A stretch of 64,000 nt of DNA. Source: Clostridiaceae bacterium AF10-41. Lineage in GTDB: Bacteria > Bacillota > Clostridia > Clostridiales > Clostridiaceae. The stretch lies in assembly GCA_027686065.1 (NCBI GenBank), contig JAQCTH010000011.1, positions 1 through 64,000 on the forward strand, written 5' to 3'. The notes beneath the pieces are model-generated. The model saw nothing but the letters and a program-made list of their open reading frames with translations. It was not told the DNA's origin and made no database searches. Both the position numbers and the translations under genes were made by a program. Of the stretch, positions 1-8,451 are shown piece after piece. Positions within the stretch are counted from its first letter, which is position 1. Each line of letters opens with the position of its first letter.

Positions 1-62
1 AATGAAGAAGGAGTACCCTTCATAGATACTCCTTCTTCATTGCTTAAATAATTTATTAAGTT
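1..62. repeat. 62-bp direct repeat, copy 1, with internal palindrome
   Basis: Bases 1-62 match 853-914 with one mismatch (position 43). The copy opens with a perfect inverted repeat, AATGAAGAAGGAGTA at 1-15 and its complement at 27-41, separated by 11 bases. On the minus strand the copy would encode the same stretch as the recombinase C-terminus, but in-frame stops lie just upstream, so it is a non-coding remnant or a recombination site. It may continue beyond the left edge. Confidence 0.9.
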
Positions 63-115
63 TTATTTAAATTAAAATTCTTTATACTAATATTTTTAAC
101 ATAAAAAATATATAT

Positions 116-628
116 TTAAATTCTACCTAAATCTTGTAACATTTTTTTAAGTGCTTCAAACATCATATACATCTCTTTACAATCTATTAGTGACATTTTT
201 AAAATTTTATAGCTTTTATTATATTCACTGTAAAAAGGATATCTAACTGCATTATACAATCTTGAAAGCTTTACTCCATGCAATATTTGATTTTTAATTT
301 GATTACTGATTTGCTCTCTTAGTAAATTATCATTACCAGCTATAATTTCTATAAGAAAATCTATTGAACTATCTATTGAATGTCCTGTTTCTCTTATTTT
401 ATTTGCAAAATATTTATTTGATATATCAACTTTTTTACAAATAAAAAACTTCACATACTTTTCCATAGATTGTATACAAAAATAAACAGATTGATTATAA
501 TATCCTTTTTCATATAAAATTTTTGATGTCTTCTCATCTTCTTGAGAAATATTAAAGAAAATATTTGCCATATCTATACCATTGTTAATATATGTAGTTC
601 TTCCTAAATTCATGTTTTCTTTTCTCAT
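116..628 (-). CDS. HEPN-domain protein
   Basis: A 170-aa all-helical protein. The stretch around residues 25-65 (a helix with aspartate and glutamate, a Gly-Tyr-Tyr turn, then a CIQSMEKYVK helix) has the HEPN layout seen in MNT/HEPN toxin pairs and in nucleotide-binding HEPN proteins. A histidine in an R-E-T-G-H context near residue 83 could be part of a degenerate R-x4-6-H ribonuclease motif, but the spacing is short. The start has AGGGAG seven bases upstream. No nucleotidyltransferase partner is visible; it could lie to the left. The gene sits between the two copies of a 62-bp direct repeat, suggesting it moved as a small unit. Function unproven. Confidence 0.55.
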   Translation of the reverse strand: MRKENMNLGRTTYINNGIDMANIFFNISQEDEKTSKILYEKGYYNQSVYFCIQSMEKYVKFFICKKVDISNKYFANKIRETGHSIDSSIDFLIEIIAGNDNLLREQISNQIKNQILHGVKLSRLYNAVRYPFYSEYNKSYKILKMSLIDCKEMYMMFEALKKMLQDLGRI

Positions 629-800
629 TGAGGTTCTCCCTGTAAAATTATATATTTATATCATTAAATTTATATATAACTAATTCTACTATAATATTCA
701 ATTTTCTTACTATTATATACTCTTATATATAAATTAACTCTATATACTATATATTATAATTTCATCTAATAACAACCTCAATATTACATTCTGGTGATAT

Positions 801-2498
801 CTATATAGCGATATCTAAATTCAATGTCTTTATCCCAACATTTCTTAACATAAATGAAGAAGGAGTACCCTTCATAGATACTCCTTCTTCATTACTTAAA
901 TAATTTATTAAGTTATCATCTAATTTAATCTTAATTGAATCAATCTCCCTTAATTCATTAATAGTTATTTCTGAAATTATCATATGTAATAACTTCTTCT
1001 GTTGCTCTCTTGTTGAACTTTCAGTTAATACCTTACTAAAGTTTTCTAAGATACTTTTAACAAGTTCATATGGCACTTCCTCATTTACATCATCTGAAAG
1101 TGTTACTAATAATGGAGCTTTCTCTTCTTCTAAAGTCTTAACTCTCTTCATTAGTTCTTCTTTTCTTAACTTAAACTCTTCCTTAGTTATTATCTCATCC
1201 TCATAAGCTTCAAATAACTTAGCCCTTTTTTTATCTAGCTTCTCTAATTCATTATCTATTTTTGATAAGTCTTTCTTTGCAGGATTTACCTTTCTAATTC
1301 TTTCCTTATTAACATTATCAACTATTGTTTTCACCATTTTATCATTAGATAATAACTCTGATAACTTACTAAATACATACTCATTAGCCTTATCAACTCT
1401 TATTGAATTACTGCTACATATTGCTATACCTTTATTCTTCCAATTTCCACAAGCATAATAAGCTATTCTTCTTTTACTTCCATCTTTTAATGTGTTTGTT
1501 GTTCTCATTATTACCATTCCAGCTCCACATTTAGGACATCTTAGTATTCCTGTTAGTGGATATTCTCCGTCATATATTCTTGAAGGCTTACCCTTCTTGC
1601 TTTCTAAAATTGCTTGTACCTTATCCCATAGCTTTTCATCAATAATAGCTTTATGTATTCCATCAGTTATTATTGGATTAGCATTTATATTTCTTCTCCT
1701 TTTTTCTGACCAATTCTGTCTTACATTATATCTTATTTTACCTATATAAACTGGATTAGTTAGTATATCTCTTATTGAACCTACTGAAAAGTTATTACCC
1801 TTCTTAGTCTTATAACATAGCTTATTTAATTGATTAGTAATAGCTTTATATCCTTTACCACTAGCATATTCATTGAATATAAATCTAACTGACTCTGCTT
1901 CTCTTTCATTAATAGTAAGTACTGTTTTAGTTCTTTTAGCTCCTTGTTGCTTCTCAACTGGAACTAAATCATATCCCAACACTTGTCCACCACACCATTC
2001 TCCAGATTTCGCCTTAGCACACATTCCCATCTTTACATTCTGAGCTATAGTTCCTCTCTCAAATTCTCCAACTAAAGCCATCATCTGAAACTGCATTTTA
2101 CCAGCTGGAGTGCTATTATCAAACTCCTCTGAATATGACTTAAAAGCTATGTTGTTCATTTCTAACGTTTCAGCTATTTCTAATACATGAGTTAATTTAC
2201 GACTAATACGATTTATCTTCCATACAAGCACCATGTCAAACTTTTTTTCTTCTGCATCCTTTAATAATTCCTTCAAGGCTGGTCTATTATTAATAGCCTT
2301 TCCACTAATTCCCCTATCTGAATAGCACTTGGTTACTACGTAATCCATCTTACTACACCATTCAGTTAATAGCCTTTCTTGTTCAGCAATACTGTAACCT
2401 TCTTCTGCTTGTTCAACAGTAGAAACCCTACAATATATTGCTATTCTTTTTTTTCTTTTTTCCATTATTATATTATGTGCTAAAGTTTTAAAATCCAT
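801..2498 (-). CDS. Large serine recombinase (Ccr/TnpX type)
   Basis: A 565-aa site-specific recombinase, probably the integrase-excisionase of the cassette. The N-terminal resolvase domain has the nucleophile Ser26 in YCRVST and the catalytic arginines 97 and 100 in NRISR. A recombinase domain follows (about residues 165-300), then a zinc ribbon with Cys321, Cys324, Cys350 and Cys361, and a Lys/Glu-rich coiled coil (about 400-465) as in other large serine recombinases. Length fits CcrA/CcrB and TnpX proteins. The C-terminal codons contain the 62-bp repeat also found at the window's left edge, so the natural C-terminus may have been replaced. Two small genes upstream look like inactive copies of its catalytic domain. 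Confidence 0.9.
   Translation of the reverse strand: MDFKTLAHNIIMEKRKKRIAIYCRVSTVEQAEEGYSIAEQERLLTEWCSKMDYVVTKCYSDRGISGKAINNRPALKELLKDAEEKKFDMVLVWKINRISRKLTHVLEIAETLEMNNIAFKSYSEEFDNSTPAGKMQFQMMALVGEFERGTIAQNVKMGMCAKAKSGEWCGGQVLGYDLVPVEKQQGAKRTKTVLTINEREAESVRFIFNEYASGKGYKAITNQLNKLCYKTKKGNNFSVGSIRDILTNPVYIGKIRYNVRQNWSEKRRRNINANPIITDGIHKAIIDEKLWDKVQAILESKKGKPSRIYDGEYPLTGILRCPKCGAGMVIMRTTNTLKDGSKRRIAYYACGNWKNKGIAICSSNSIRVDKANEYVFSKLSELLSNDKMVKTIVDNVNKERIRKVNPAKKDLSKIDNELEKLDKKRAKLFEAYEDEIITKEEFKLRKEELMKRVKTLEEEKAPLLVTLSDDVNEEVPYELVKSILENFSKVLTESSTREQQKKLLHMIISEITINELREIDSIKIKLDDNLINYLSNEEGVSMKGTPSSFMLRNVGIKTLNLDIAI
853..914. repeat. 62-bp direct repeat, copy 2, inside the recombinase 3' end
   Basis: Near-identical to bases 1-62. 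It contains the perfect 15-bp inverted repeat at 853-867 and 879-893. Here it is coding, specifying residues near the recombinase C-terminus. It is not followed by a T-run on the minus strand, so a simple terminator is unlikely. Confidence 0.9.
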
Positions 2499-2570
2499 CT
2501 TTATACTCCTCCAATTTACTTTTTATATTATCGGATTTATAATATATACTTGTCTTATTACTTTAATTAC

Positions 2571-2619
2571 CTGAAATATTGAAGCCACTTCGTTACTTCA
2601 GTAACTTCAATATTTTCAG
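2571..2619. promoter_or_regulatory. Nested palindrome A upstream of the recombinase
   Basis: The outer arms are CTGAAATATTGAAG (2571-2584) and CTTCAATATTTTCAG (2605-2619). An inner palindrome, GTTACT-TC-AGTAAC, lies at 2592-2605. It lies between the 37-aa ORF and the recombinase gene and shares the GAAA-TAT half-site with palindromes B and C. Candidate operator, recombinase-binding site or replication site; function inferred only from position. Confidence 0.55.
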
Positions 2620-2620
2620 T

Positions 2621-2734
2621 TTATAATGGGTTACCATTGTTATGATACTTGGTCTTTTTCTCTTCTGATAAGTGTTTTAGTATTATTTCTGATATAATAT
2701 CAATAATTTCATCTACCTTTCTTTTATTGCTCAT
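2621..2734 (-). CDS. Small charged protein, 37 aa, unknown
   Basis: This ORF begins MSNKRKVDEIIDIISEI and ends in NNGNPL. A strong Shine-Dalgarno (GGAGGAACAACAG) precedes the ATG. It has one predicted amphipathic helix and many lysines. It lies between the second pseudo-resolvase and palindrome A, just upstream of the recombinase gene. Small proteins at this place can be recombination directionality factors or leader peptides, but nothing in the sequence proves either. Confidence 0.5.
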   Translation of the reverse strand: MSNKRKVDEIIDIISEIILKHLSEEKKTKYHNNGNPL

Positions 2735-2756
2735 CTGTTGTTCCTCCTTAGTGTTT

Positions 2757-3137
2757 TTATCTAGTGATTGAAAATTGTCCATTGTATGTATTGATAATAT
2801 CTTTAGTTTCTATTACACCTTCATAGAAACTTATTAATGGTATTTCATTCATAAAACAAACTACCCATAAGCTATTAATTAAATCTAAATTAATATCATC
2901 TAATGTCCATATTATTACTGCTTCTATTTCTTTACTTCTAATAGCATTAATTAGAGAGTTTAAATTAGTATCTTCATTAAACCTATCTATAAAGAATTTT
3001 TTATCTCCTTTGTATTCTTCAAGTTCATGCTTCAACCATTGTAGCCTTCCGTATCCAGTTATAATATTTTCATCTGGACTTTCTTTTCTTAAGTAAACTC
3101 CTAATTTTTTATCTTTTAATGATTTTAAAACTTTCAT
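2757..3137 (-). CDS. Catalytically dead resolvase-like protein, copy 2
   Basis: A 126-aa paralogue of the gene immediately upstream. Its first strand (residues 12-19, ending YLRKE) and its later strand (IEAVIIWTLDDINL, about 71-84) align with the recombinase segments ending YCRVS and MVLVWKINRISR. The serine nucleophile position is Glu19, and the two catalytic arginines are Asp81 and Leu84. There is no recombinase domain, zinc ribbon or DNA-binding tail. The SD AGGAAGGA lies 11 bases or so before the ATG. I infer a non-catalytic partner or regulator of the neighbouring large serine recombinase. A resolvase fold is my reading by eye, not a search result. Confidence 0.6.
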   Translation of the reverse strand: MKVLKSLKDKKLGVYLRKESPDENIITGYGRLQWLKHELEEYKGDKKFFIDRFNEDTNLNSLINAIRSKEIEAVIIWTLDDINLDLINSLWVVCFMNEIPLISFYEGVIETKDIINTYNGQFSITR

Positions 3138-3160
3138 CTTTATTTATTCCTTCCTATCTA

Positions 3161-3520
3161 TTAATTAAAATTGTTTATTAGCTCTTTAACAGGTATTATA
3201 TGCTCCCAAAAGCTAATCAACTCTACTTCCCTAACTGAACAAACCTCAACAAGTTCTTTAATTAAGGATAAATCTATATCATCTATAGTCCACAAAACTA
3301 TAGCTTCAATTCTACATTCATTAACCATTTGAATGACTTTATGTAATTTGCTAACGTCTTCATACTCATCTATGAAGATATCCATTTCTGCAACATACTC
3401 CTTTATATCATCTTCTATCCATTGTAATCTTCCATATCCACTGGTTGTGATTTCCTCACCTCTCTCTTTTCTTACATATAATGCAACATTTTTACCTTGT
3501 AATGTTTCAAAAAATTTCAT
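3161..3520 (-). CDS. Catalytically dead resolvase-like protein, copy 1
   Basis: A 119-aa protein, clearly similar to the next gene throughout (shared GYGRLQW, IEA-IWT-DDI and LISF segments). Aligned with the large recombinase of this element, Tyr15 and Arg17 of the YxRxS motif are kept, but the serine is Glu19. The NRISR arginines become Asp81 and Leu84, and the mobile active-site loop is absent. It starts after GGAGGAGAAAGAGG. It follows the PrimPol-helicase gene and palindrome B and is probably cotranscribed with copy 2. Likely a regulatory or structural partner in recombination or replication; unproven. Confidence 0.6.
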   Translation of the reverse strand: MKFFETLQGKNVALYVRKERGEEITTSGYGRLQWIEDDIKEYVAEMDIFIDEYEDVSKLHKVIQMVNECRIEAIVLWTIDDIDLSLIKELVEVCSVREVELISFWEHIIPVKELINNFN

Positions 3521-3547
3521 CCTCTTTCTCCTCCATCAGTTTATATT

Positions 3548-3590
3548 GAAAATATCGACGTTATCGAAGTGTCGAACTAAGATAACGTCA
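3548..3590. promoter_or_regulatory. Palindrome B upstream of the pseudo-resolvase genes
   Basis: GAAAATATCGACG is followed by GTTATC, with the inverted pair GACGTTATC (3557-3565) and GATAACGTC (3581-3589). It lies in the short gap between the PrimPol gene and the pseudo-resolvase pair. Shares the GAAAATATCG core with palindrome C. Confidence 0.55.
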
Positions 3591-3598
3591 TTAATTTG

Positions 3599-6151
3599 TT
3601 AAAACTCAATATTTTCTGGCTCTAATGCTATAAGTGAACTAATTGAAGAACTATCTGTGCTAGCTTGTCCACTCATAAGTTCTTTAGGACTTTTACGTAT
3701 TTCAACCTTTCTTCCTCTACTAGTATTAGTAGAAGTAAATGTTATTCCTTCAAGTAAAAGATTAGATTTTAATTCATTTAACTTCCTCATAAGAACATTA
3801 GGCTCTTTCACCCATCTTCTTGATTTAATGTCAATCTTCTCTTCTTCTGCAATAACAGTTAAAGTATCTAAAAGTTTAGATGGTGTCCCCTCAAAACATT
3901 GAGTCGTTTCCATAAGCCTTATTATTGCTACTGCTATAGGATTAGAGTTTACAGCCTCATCATTAGCTTTACTTTGGTTGTCAAGATAGGCTTTTAAAAA
4001 CTTCTCTCCACCTATTCCCGCCACTTCTGCTATGGCATATCCCCACCTTGTGAAATCAGCCATTCTTCCTAACTTATCTAAGTTAACATCAGGATAAATG
4101 CTCATAGCTTTAGAAATTGTGCTAAATATAGCTCCTAACATTTTAGGCTTATCATCATTGAAGTCTTTCCACACTTCACTCTCCTCCTTTCTTTCATCTT
4201 CTGGTATTCTTTCAAGACCTAAAAGTAAACTTCTATCAAGTAAGTCTGGTCTTGTTGCAACTACATTTATTCCATTAAGAATAACTGGTACTTTATACTC
4301 ATATATAGTTTCTTCATCATCTGTATAAAGCTTTCTTCTACTGAATCCCCCTCCAGTAGCTGCTGTACATAAGATGTCACTCTTTTCAGAAGAAATAGTA
4401 TCTATGTTATCAAAGCATGGTAAATAATTATTATGAAGAACTAATGATAAATCAGTTGAACTCTTCGGCATTGATATAATATCTCTTGCCGATGGGTCAA
4501 CTATACTTCTATCCATTCTCATGGTAGTAGTCTTTGATGCTCCCTTTTCCCCATGGTAAACAACTATAGGATTACCTATATTTAAGAACTTAGTAACAGT
4601 ACTTACTGTATGTAAAATCTTATCTTCTTCTGTTTTAAACCTATAATGTTTATTTATTATAGATATATCTTCATATTTTTCTGGCATTACTTGCTCCTTC
4701 ATAGTCTTACGTCTTGTAAATAGTATATGACCACTATTATCAATCTCCCAACCATCCTTGGTAATCTTAATGAAAGTCCAATTCTTATCCCCTAAATCAT
4801 AGTAAATTGCATTATCCCTTTCAGTACATCTCTTTGAAACATTAATCATTTCTCCATCATATTGAGCTAATGCTTCTAATACACCAACGGCTTGATTAAT
4901 TGAATCCTTTGAAGGAGCTTTTTTAGTTTCCTTAAAGAATCTTTTCACTAAAAAAGATTTATAGTCTTGTGAACTAATTTTATGTACTATTGGATTTCCA
5001 TCACTTTCAATTGCTACATATTTTTCATTTAGCTCGTCATGGAAGAAGGTATCTCCAGCATCCATTGCTAATTCAATCATTACATCAGCTTGACTTTTCT
5101 TTTCCTCTTTAGAATTTGTACCTCTGTCTTTTTCACCCTCATAGCATTCCCTAAGAGTTTTCCAACTCTCATGAGAACAGCTATCATGATGGCACTTGGC
5201 ACTTATTCCACCTTCGTGAAATTGGGTTATTGAAGCTGATTTATCTGTATGGTTTTCATTCCAAGGACACCTTTCCAATACATAACAAGTTCTATCTGAC
5301 TCCTCCTTTATATGTGATACATCAATGTTATATCTTTCAAGCCATTCTTCAACATTTATACCACCATTTTTAGTGTTTTTCTTAGTTGAACTTTTACTTG
5401 TTTTTACTTCATTATTAATTGATTGCTCTTCTTCCAAGATAACTTTACTTATTAAAGCTTCATTGACAACTTCATATACATCAGGACTTTCTATTATCCT
5501 TGACCTTCTATGAGGTCTATTTTCCATGTTGTCTCCCTTACAAGCTATTGTTCCATATAGCTTGGTTATTCTTGAAGCGTTATAAGTTGTTTTATCAATC
5601 TTAGCTTTATCATTGCTAAACTTCTTATCTAAAGTAACTAAGAATTTCTTAATTAATTCAGTTACCTCTTTAGTATTAGGTAAATCTACCTTATATAAGG
5701 CATGATACCCATTACCACTACAAGCAATGACTGGCTTTGAAAATCCTTCATTACTTAGATGTCTTATTACTTGTTTTAGTACCTCATTTGCTGATTCAAG
5801 TTCCTCATCAGTTGAAGATATACCAGCTGGTCTTTCTGGGTCTACATCTATAAGAATTAACTTCCTTCTTTCTATCTCATTATCAGTAGTAGTGTTTGTA
5901 GCATATCCTAGTAATTTATCCTTTCTCCTAGCTACTAAGTCCTCTGAAAAAGCATTTAGTGTGAAGAAGATATTATCTACTCCATCGTATCTTTGAATAT
6001 CATTGATAAGCTTCTCCTTATCTTGATAATAACCACTTCTTGTAGCTTCTTTAGTCTTAATCATCCTAACTTCAATAGGCATATCCATCTTTTCAAGTAC
6101 TGTTAATCCCTTCATAACCTCAGTTTTTAACTCATTGTTTCTCTTTATCAT
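3599..6151 (-). CDS. PrimPol-helicase fusion, replication protein of the cassette
   Basis: An 850-aa protein from the ATG at 6151, chosen because GAGGAGGAATAAAG precedes it; an upstream ATG gives a longer but unsupported frame. The N-terminal part looks like an archaeo-eukaryotic-type primase, with DVD at residues 102-104, SGNGYH at 145-150 and a basic NASR segment near 191. A Cys/His-rich zinc region follows (about 295-325). The C-terminal half is a AAA+/MCM-like helicase with Walker A GEKGASKT (534-541) and Walker B CFDNID (579-584). SCC elements also carry replicative helicases (Cch). It probably primes and unwinds the excised circle; that role is inferred. Confidence 0.75.
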   Translation of the reverse strand: MIKRNNELKTEVMKGLTVLEKMDMPIEVRMIKTKEATRSGYYQDKEKLINDIQRYDGVDNIFFTLNAFSEDLVARRKDKLLGYATNTTTDNEIERRKLILIDVDPERPAGISSTDEELESANEVLKQVIRHLSNEGFSKPVIACSGNGYHALYKVDLPNTKEVTELIKKFLVTLDKKFSNDKAKIDKTTYNASRITKLYGTIACKGDNMENRPHRRSRIIESPDVYEVVNEALISKVILEEEQSINNEVKTSKSSTKKNTKNGGINVEEWLERYNIDVSHIKEESDRTCYVLERCPWNENHTDKSASITQFHEGGISAKCHHDSCSHESWKTLRECYEGEKDRGTNSKEEKKSQADVMIELAMDAGDTFFHDELNEKYVAIESDGNPIVHKISSQDYKSFLVKRFFKETKKAPSKDSINQAVGVLEALAQYDGEMINVSKRCTERDNAIYYDLGDKNWTFIKITKDGWEIDNSGHILFTRRKTMKEQVMPEKYEDISIINKHYRFKTEEDKILHTVSTVTKFLNIGNPIVVYHGEKGASKTTTMRMDRSIVDPSARDIISMPKSSTDLSLVLHNNYLPCFDNIDTISSEKSDILCTAATGGGFSRRKLYTDDEETIYEYKVPVILNGINVVATRPDLLDRSLLLGLERIPEDERKEESEVWKDFNDDKPKMLGAIFSTISKAMSIYPDVNLDKLGRMADFTRWGYAIAEVAGIGGEKFLKAYLDNQSKANDEAVNSNPIAVAIIRLMETTQCFEGTPSKLLDTLTVIAEEEKIDIKSRRWVKEPNVLMRKLNELKSNLLLEGITFTSTNTSRGRKVEIRKSPKELMSGQASTDSSSISSLIALEPENIEF

Positions 6152-6274
6152 CTTTATTCCTCCTCGGTGTTTATCTGTGTTCCTTACAAGAATTATCATA
6201 AAATATTTCCTTATTTTCTTCACCTAAATGGAATTATTTTGAAAATAAAAGACAGTGGAGTATTTCCATCTGTC

Positions 6275-7414
6275 TTAAATGTTATATATTAAGTTATCAT
6301 TTAGTATTTTGAAGCATTTTCGTTCAATTTTACCCATTTTAGCTAATGAATCTTGTTTTTCATTTTCATCTTTTATAGCATTTATAATCTCATTTTTATC
6401 GTTAGTAACTTTTAAGACATAAGACTCTACCTTTCCACATACTGTGTTTCTTATATCCGCCACATTTCTAAAACGTCTATTTCTATTATTATCATTATAC
6501 ATATATTGTACTATTGATTTAACATATTCACCTTCATACTTGTTCTGTAGTAATTCACTATATATATCCTCACTTACAATAAAATATCTTATATTACTTC
6601 TCTTTCTCTGTAGCTTTTCAATATCCCTATCATATGTACTTATAAATATAATTTCTTCTTTTTTTTCAACTTCCTTTTTTTTCAGCTTCCTCTTTTTTTC
6701 AGCCTCCTTTATTTTATTTAACAACTCGTATTTATCATTTACAATTACATTTCTTTGAAAGTCTTCTTTAATCCTCTCTTCTTTATCACTAGTTTTATAT
6801 ATAGTAGTTCCTCTTTTTTTATCTACTATTTCTAATTCTGATACAATCACATCTAAATATACATTTTCATCAGCTCTAGCAATTACAAGGTTAACATCAA
6901 GTATATCTTCCGTATAATCTCTTATCCCTAATGGTTCAACCTCTAACATTTTAATTCTACCAATTTTAATATAATCTAATAAGACTATACTATACCCTAG
7001 CTCACTTAACCTTCCTATGTCATCATAAGCTTGGTCTATTGAATAAATATAAGCTGAATGTACTGCATCTTCCATTAAAGCTTTTGCCATCCTCCAATTA
7101 ATATCAATATCATATGTACTTTTTATATAATTAATAACTCTATTTACATTCCATTCAGACGTATTATATCCATAAAATATAGGATTACTACTTAATACCT
7201 TAAATACCTTATATTGTATATCAATTGGTATCTTATCTTGCCTTCTTGAAATTCTAAGTTCAACCTCACTTACCCCTGAATTAGCTATCCATCTATCAAT
7301 AGTTCTAATAGATACATCATATTTACCAGATAAATAGTACTTATCAGCTCCATTCAAGCATTCATTAATACAAGCTTCCTTTTCCTCATCTGTATGTCTA
7401 CTTTTTATCCCCAT
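6275..7414 (-). CDS. Two-HTH protein with IS630-transposase-like DNA-binding region
   Basis: A 379-aa protein of unknown function. Residues 5-45 form one helix-turn-helix (ending SIRTIDRWIANSG). Residues about 60-125 (PIFYGYNTSEWNVNRVINYI, then a second helix pair) resemble the paired HTH of IS630/Tc1-type transposases. I see no DDE catalytic triad. A Lys/Glu-rich coiled coil lies near 225-250 and the C-terminal part is unfamiliar. It sits just upstream of the PrimPol gene and downstream of palindrome C. It could be an origin-binding or regulatory protein derived from a transposase. The SD AAGGAG precedes the ATG. Confidence 0.5.
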   Translation of the reverse strand: MGIKSRHTDEEKEACINECLNGADKYYLSGKYDVSIRTIDRWIANSGVSEVELRISRRQDKIPIDIQYKVFKVLSSNPIFYGYNTSEWNVNRVINYIKSTYDIDINWRMAKALMEDAVHSAYIYSIDQAYDDIGRLSELGYSIVLLDYIKIGRIKMLEVEPLGIRDYTEDILDVNLVIARADENVYLDVIVSELEIVDKKRGTTIYKTSDKEERIKEDFQRNVIVNDKYELLNKIKEAEKKRKLKKKEVEKKEEIIFISTYDRDIEKLQRKRSNIRYFIVSEDIYSELLQNKYEGEYVKSIVQYMYNDNNRNRRFRNVADIRNTVCGKVESYVLKVTNDKNEIINAIKDENEKQDSLAKMGKIERKCFKILNDNLIYNI

Positions 7415-7489
7415 CTCTTTTTAGTTACTCCTTACATTATTTTCATATAACTATATTACATCATTTCAAAATAAACTCAACCTTATCAA

Positions 7490-7545
7490 TCTGAAAATAT
7501 CGTCATTACTGAAATATCGATTTGACGATAACAACGATATTTTCC
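7490..7545. promoter_or_regulatory. Nested palindrome C upstream of the HTH gene
   Basis: The outer arms are GAAAATATCGT (7493-7503) and ACGATATTTTC (7534-7544), an exact 11-bp inverted repeat. The inner arms are CGTCA (7501-7505) and TGACG (7523-7527). An additional GAAATATCGAT lies inside. It is the cleanest of the three related sites and lies immediately upstream of the HTH gene, so it may be its operator or part of the element's origin. Confidence 0.55.
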
Positions 7546-7569
7546 TTAGAAAAAAACTTCCCATTGGCA

Positions 7570-7612
7570 AAAAAAATAAAGCCTTAACTTACTTTATAAG
7601 TAAATTAAGACT
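7570..7612 (-). terminator. Rho-independent terminator of the coiled-coil gene
   Basis: CTTAACTTACTT (7583-7594) pairs with AAGTAAATTAAG (7598-7609). On the minus strand the stem is followed by TTTATTTTTTTT. Confidence 0.8.
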
Positions 7613-7621
7613 CTATTATTA

Positions 7622-8449
7622 CTAATATGCTGGTTCAGTTGGCTTAGCACTTCCTGGATTGAACATATATGTTATTCCAGCATCCCCTATATAATCAAAT
7701 GGAGTTGATGTTTTATTATACTCTTCTTGCATTTCTTCCATTGTTAATCTTTTATTTAAATGTGGCACAAAGTATCTAGGCTCTGTCCCTTGCTGTGCTT
7801 CTAGTTCCTCTGCTTTTTTATTATTTTCTTCTCTTAAAGCTTCTTCCTTTTTATTTATTTCATTTCTTATCTCTGAAAGACCATCATTAATTTCTCCATA
7901 TAATTCATCTAGTCTTTTTCGTTGTCTTTCTGGTAACTCTGAATAGTATTTTAACTTATCTATATTAGCCATTTCCTGTGCTTTTTTATATGAGTCCCAC
8001 TCCTTAACTTCCATTAACTTTTCAACTTCTTCAATAATTTTATCAACTTCTTTTATGTAGTCTTCTCTTGATTTAACTTCTTCCTTAACTTTATCAACAT
8101 CAGCTTTTAACTTATCATATTTTTTATAGTCACTATCCATCTTATCAAGATACTCTTTAGCTTTTTCTATATTATTGTAACTATATAATTGGTCAGTAGC
8201 ATTTTGATAACAAGTTACTATATTCCAAAGCTTGTCTATCTTTTTACTATTGCTACCATCAACAACACTAGCTAATGCAGTCCTTGCATATTCATAGTCA
8301 CCAGCCTCTATAGCTTTTACGCTATTTTCTATAATTCTCTTTTCTTCATTTTTACCTTTTCCTATAAAACCAATCCCAACGAGTACTATTATTCCTACTA
8401 CTATTAATATTTTTTTATTAATGTTAATCTCTTTTCCCTTTATCTTCAT
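7622..8449 (-). CDS. Membrane-anchored coiled-coil protein
   Basis: A 275-aa protein with a short cytoplasmic N-terminus, one membrane segment at residues 13-30 (ILIVVGIIVLVGIGFIG), then a long helical region rich in Lys and Glu (about 35-220) with TPR-like spacing. A low-complexity C-terminus follows. The orientation suggests an extracytoplasmic soluble part. It is cotranscribed with the upstream small membrane protein (two-base gap). I do not recognise a family. Possible roles include surface or conjugation-related functions, but there are no other transfer genes in view. Confidence 0.55.
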   Translation of the reverse strand: MKIKGKEININKKILIVVGIIVLVGIGFIGKGKNEEKRIIENSVKAIEAGDYEYARTALASVVDGSNSKKIDKLWNIVTCYQNATDQLYSYNNIEKAKEYLDKMDSDYKKYDKLKADVDKVKEEVKSREDYIKEVDKIIEEVEKLMEVKEWDSYKKAQEMANIDKLKYYSELPERQRKRLDELYGEINDGLSEIRNEINKKEEALREENNKKAEELEAQQGTEPRYFVPHLNKRLTMEEMQEEYNKTSTPFDYIGDAGITYMFNPGSAKPTEPAY

Positions 8450-8451
8450 AA

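Noticed and set aside
116..628. MNT-HEPN toxin-antitoxin pair
   Set aside because: Only the HEPN-like half is present in the window; no nucleotidyltransferase gene is visible.
1492..1749. Plus-strand ORFs opposite the cassette and core genes
   Set aside because: Antisense shadows of the clear minus-strand genes; no start signals or recognisable motifs.
2637..2645. GTATCATAA matching the core of the rlmH 3' end, as a possible second att site
   Set aside because: Only nine AT-rich bases match, which is expected by chance in a genome of this composition; flanks differ.
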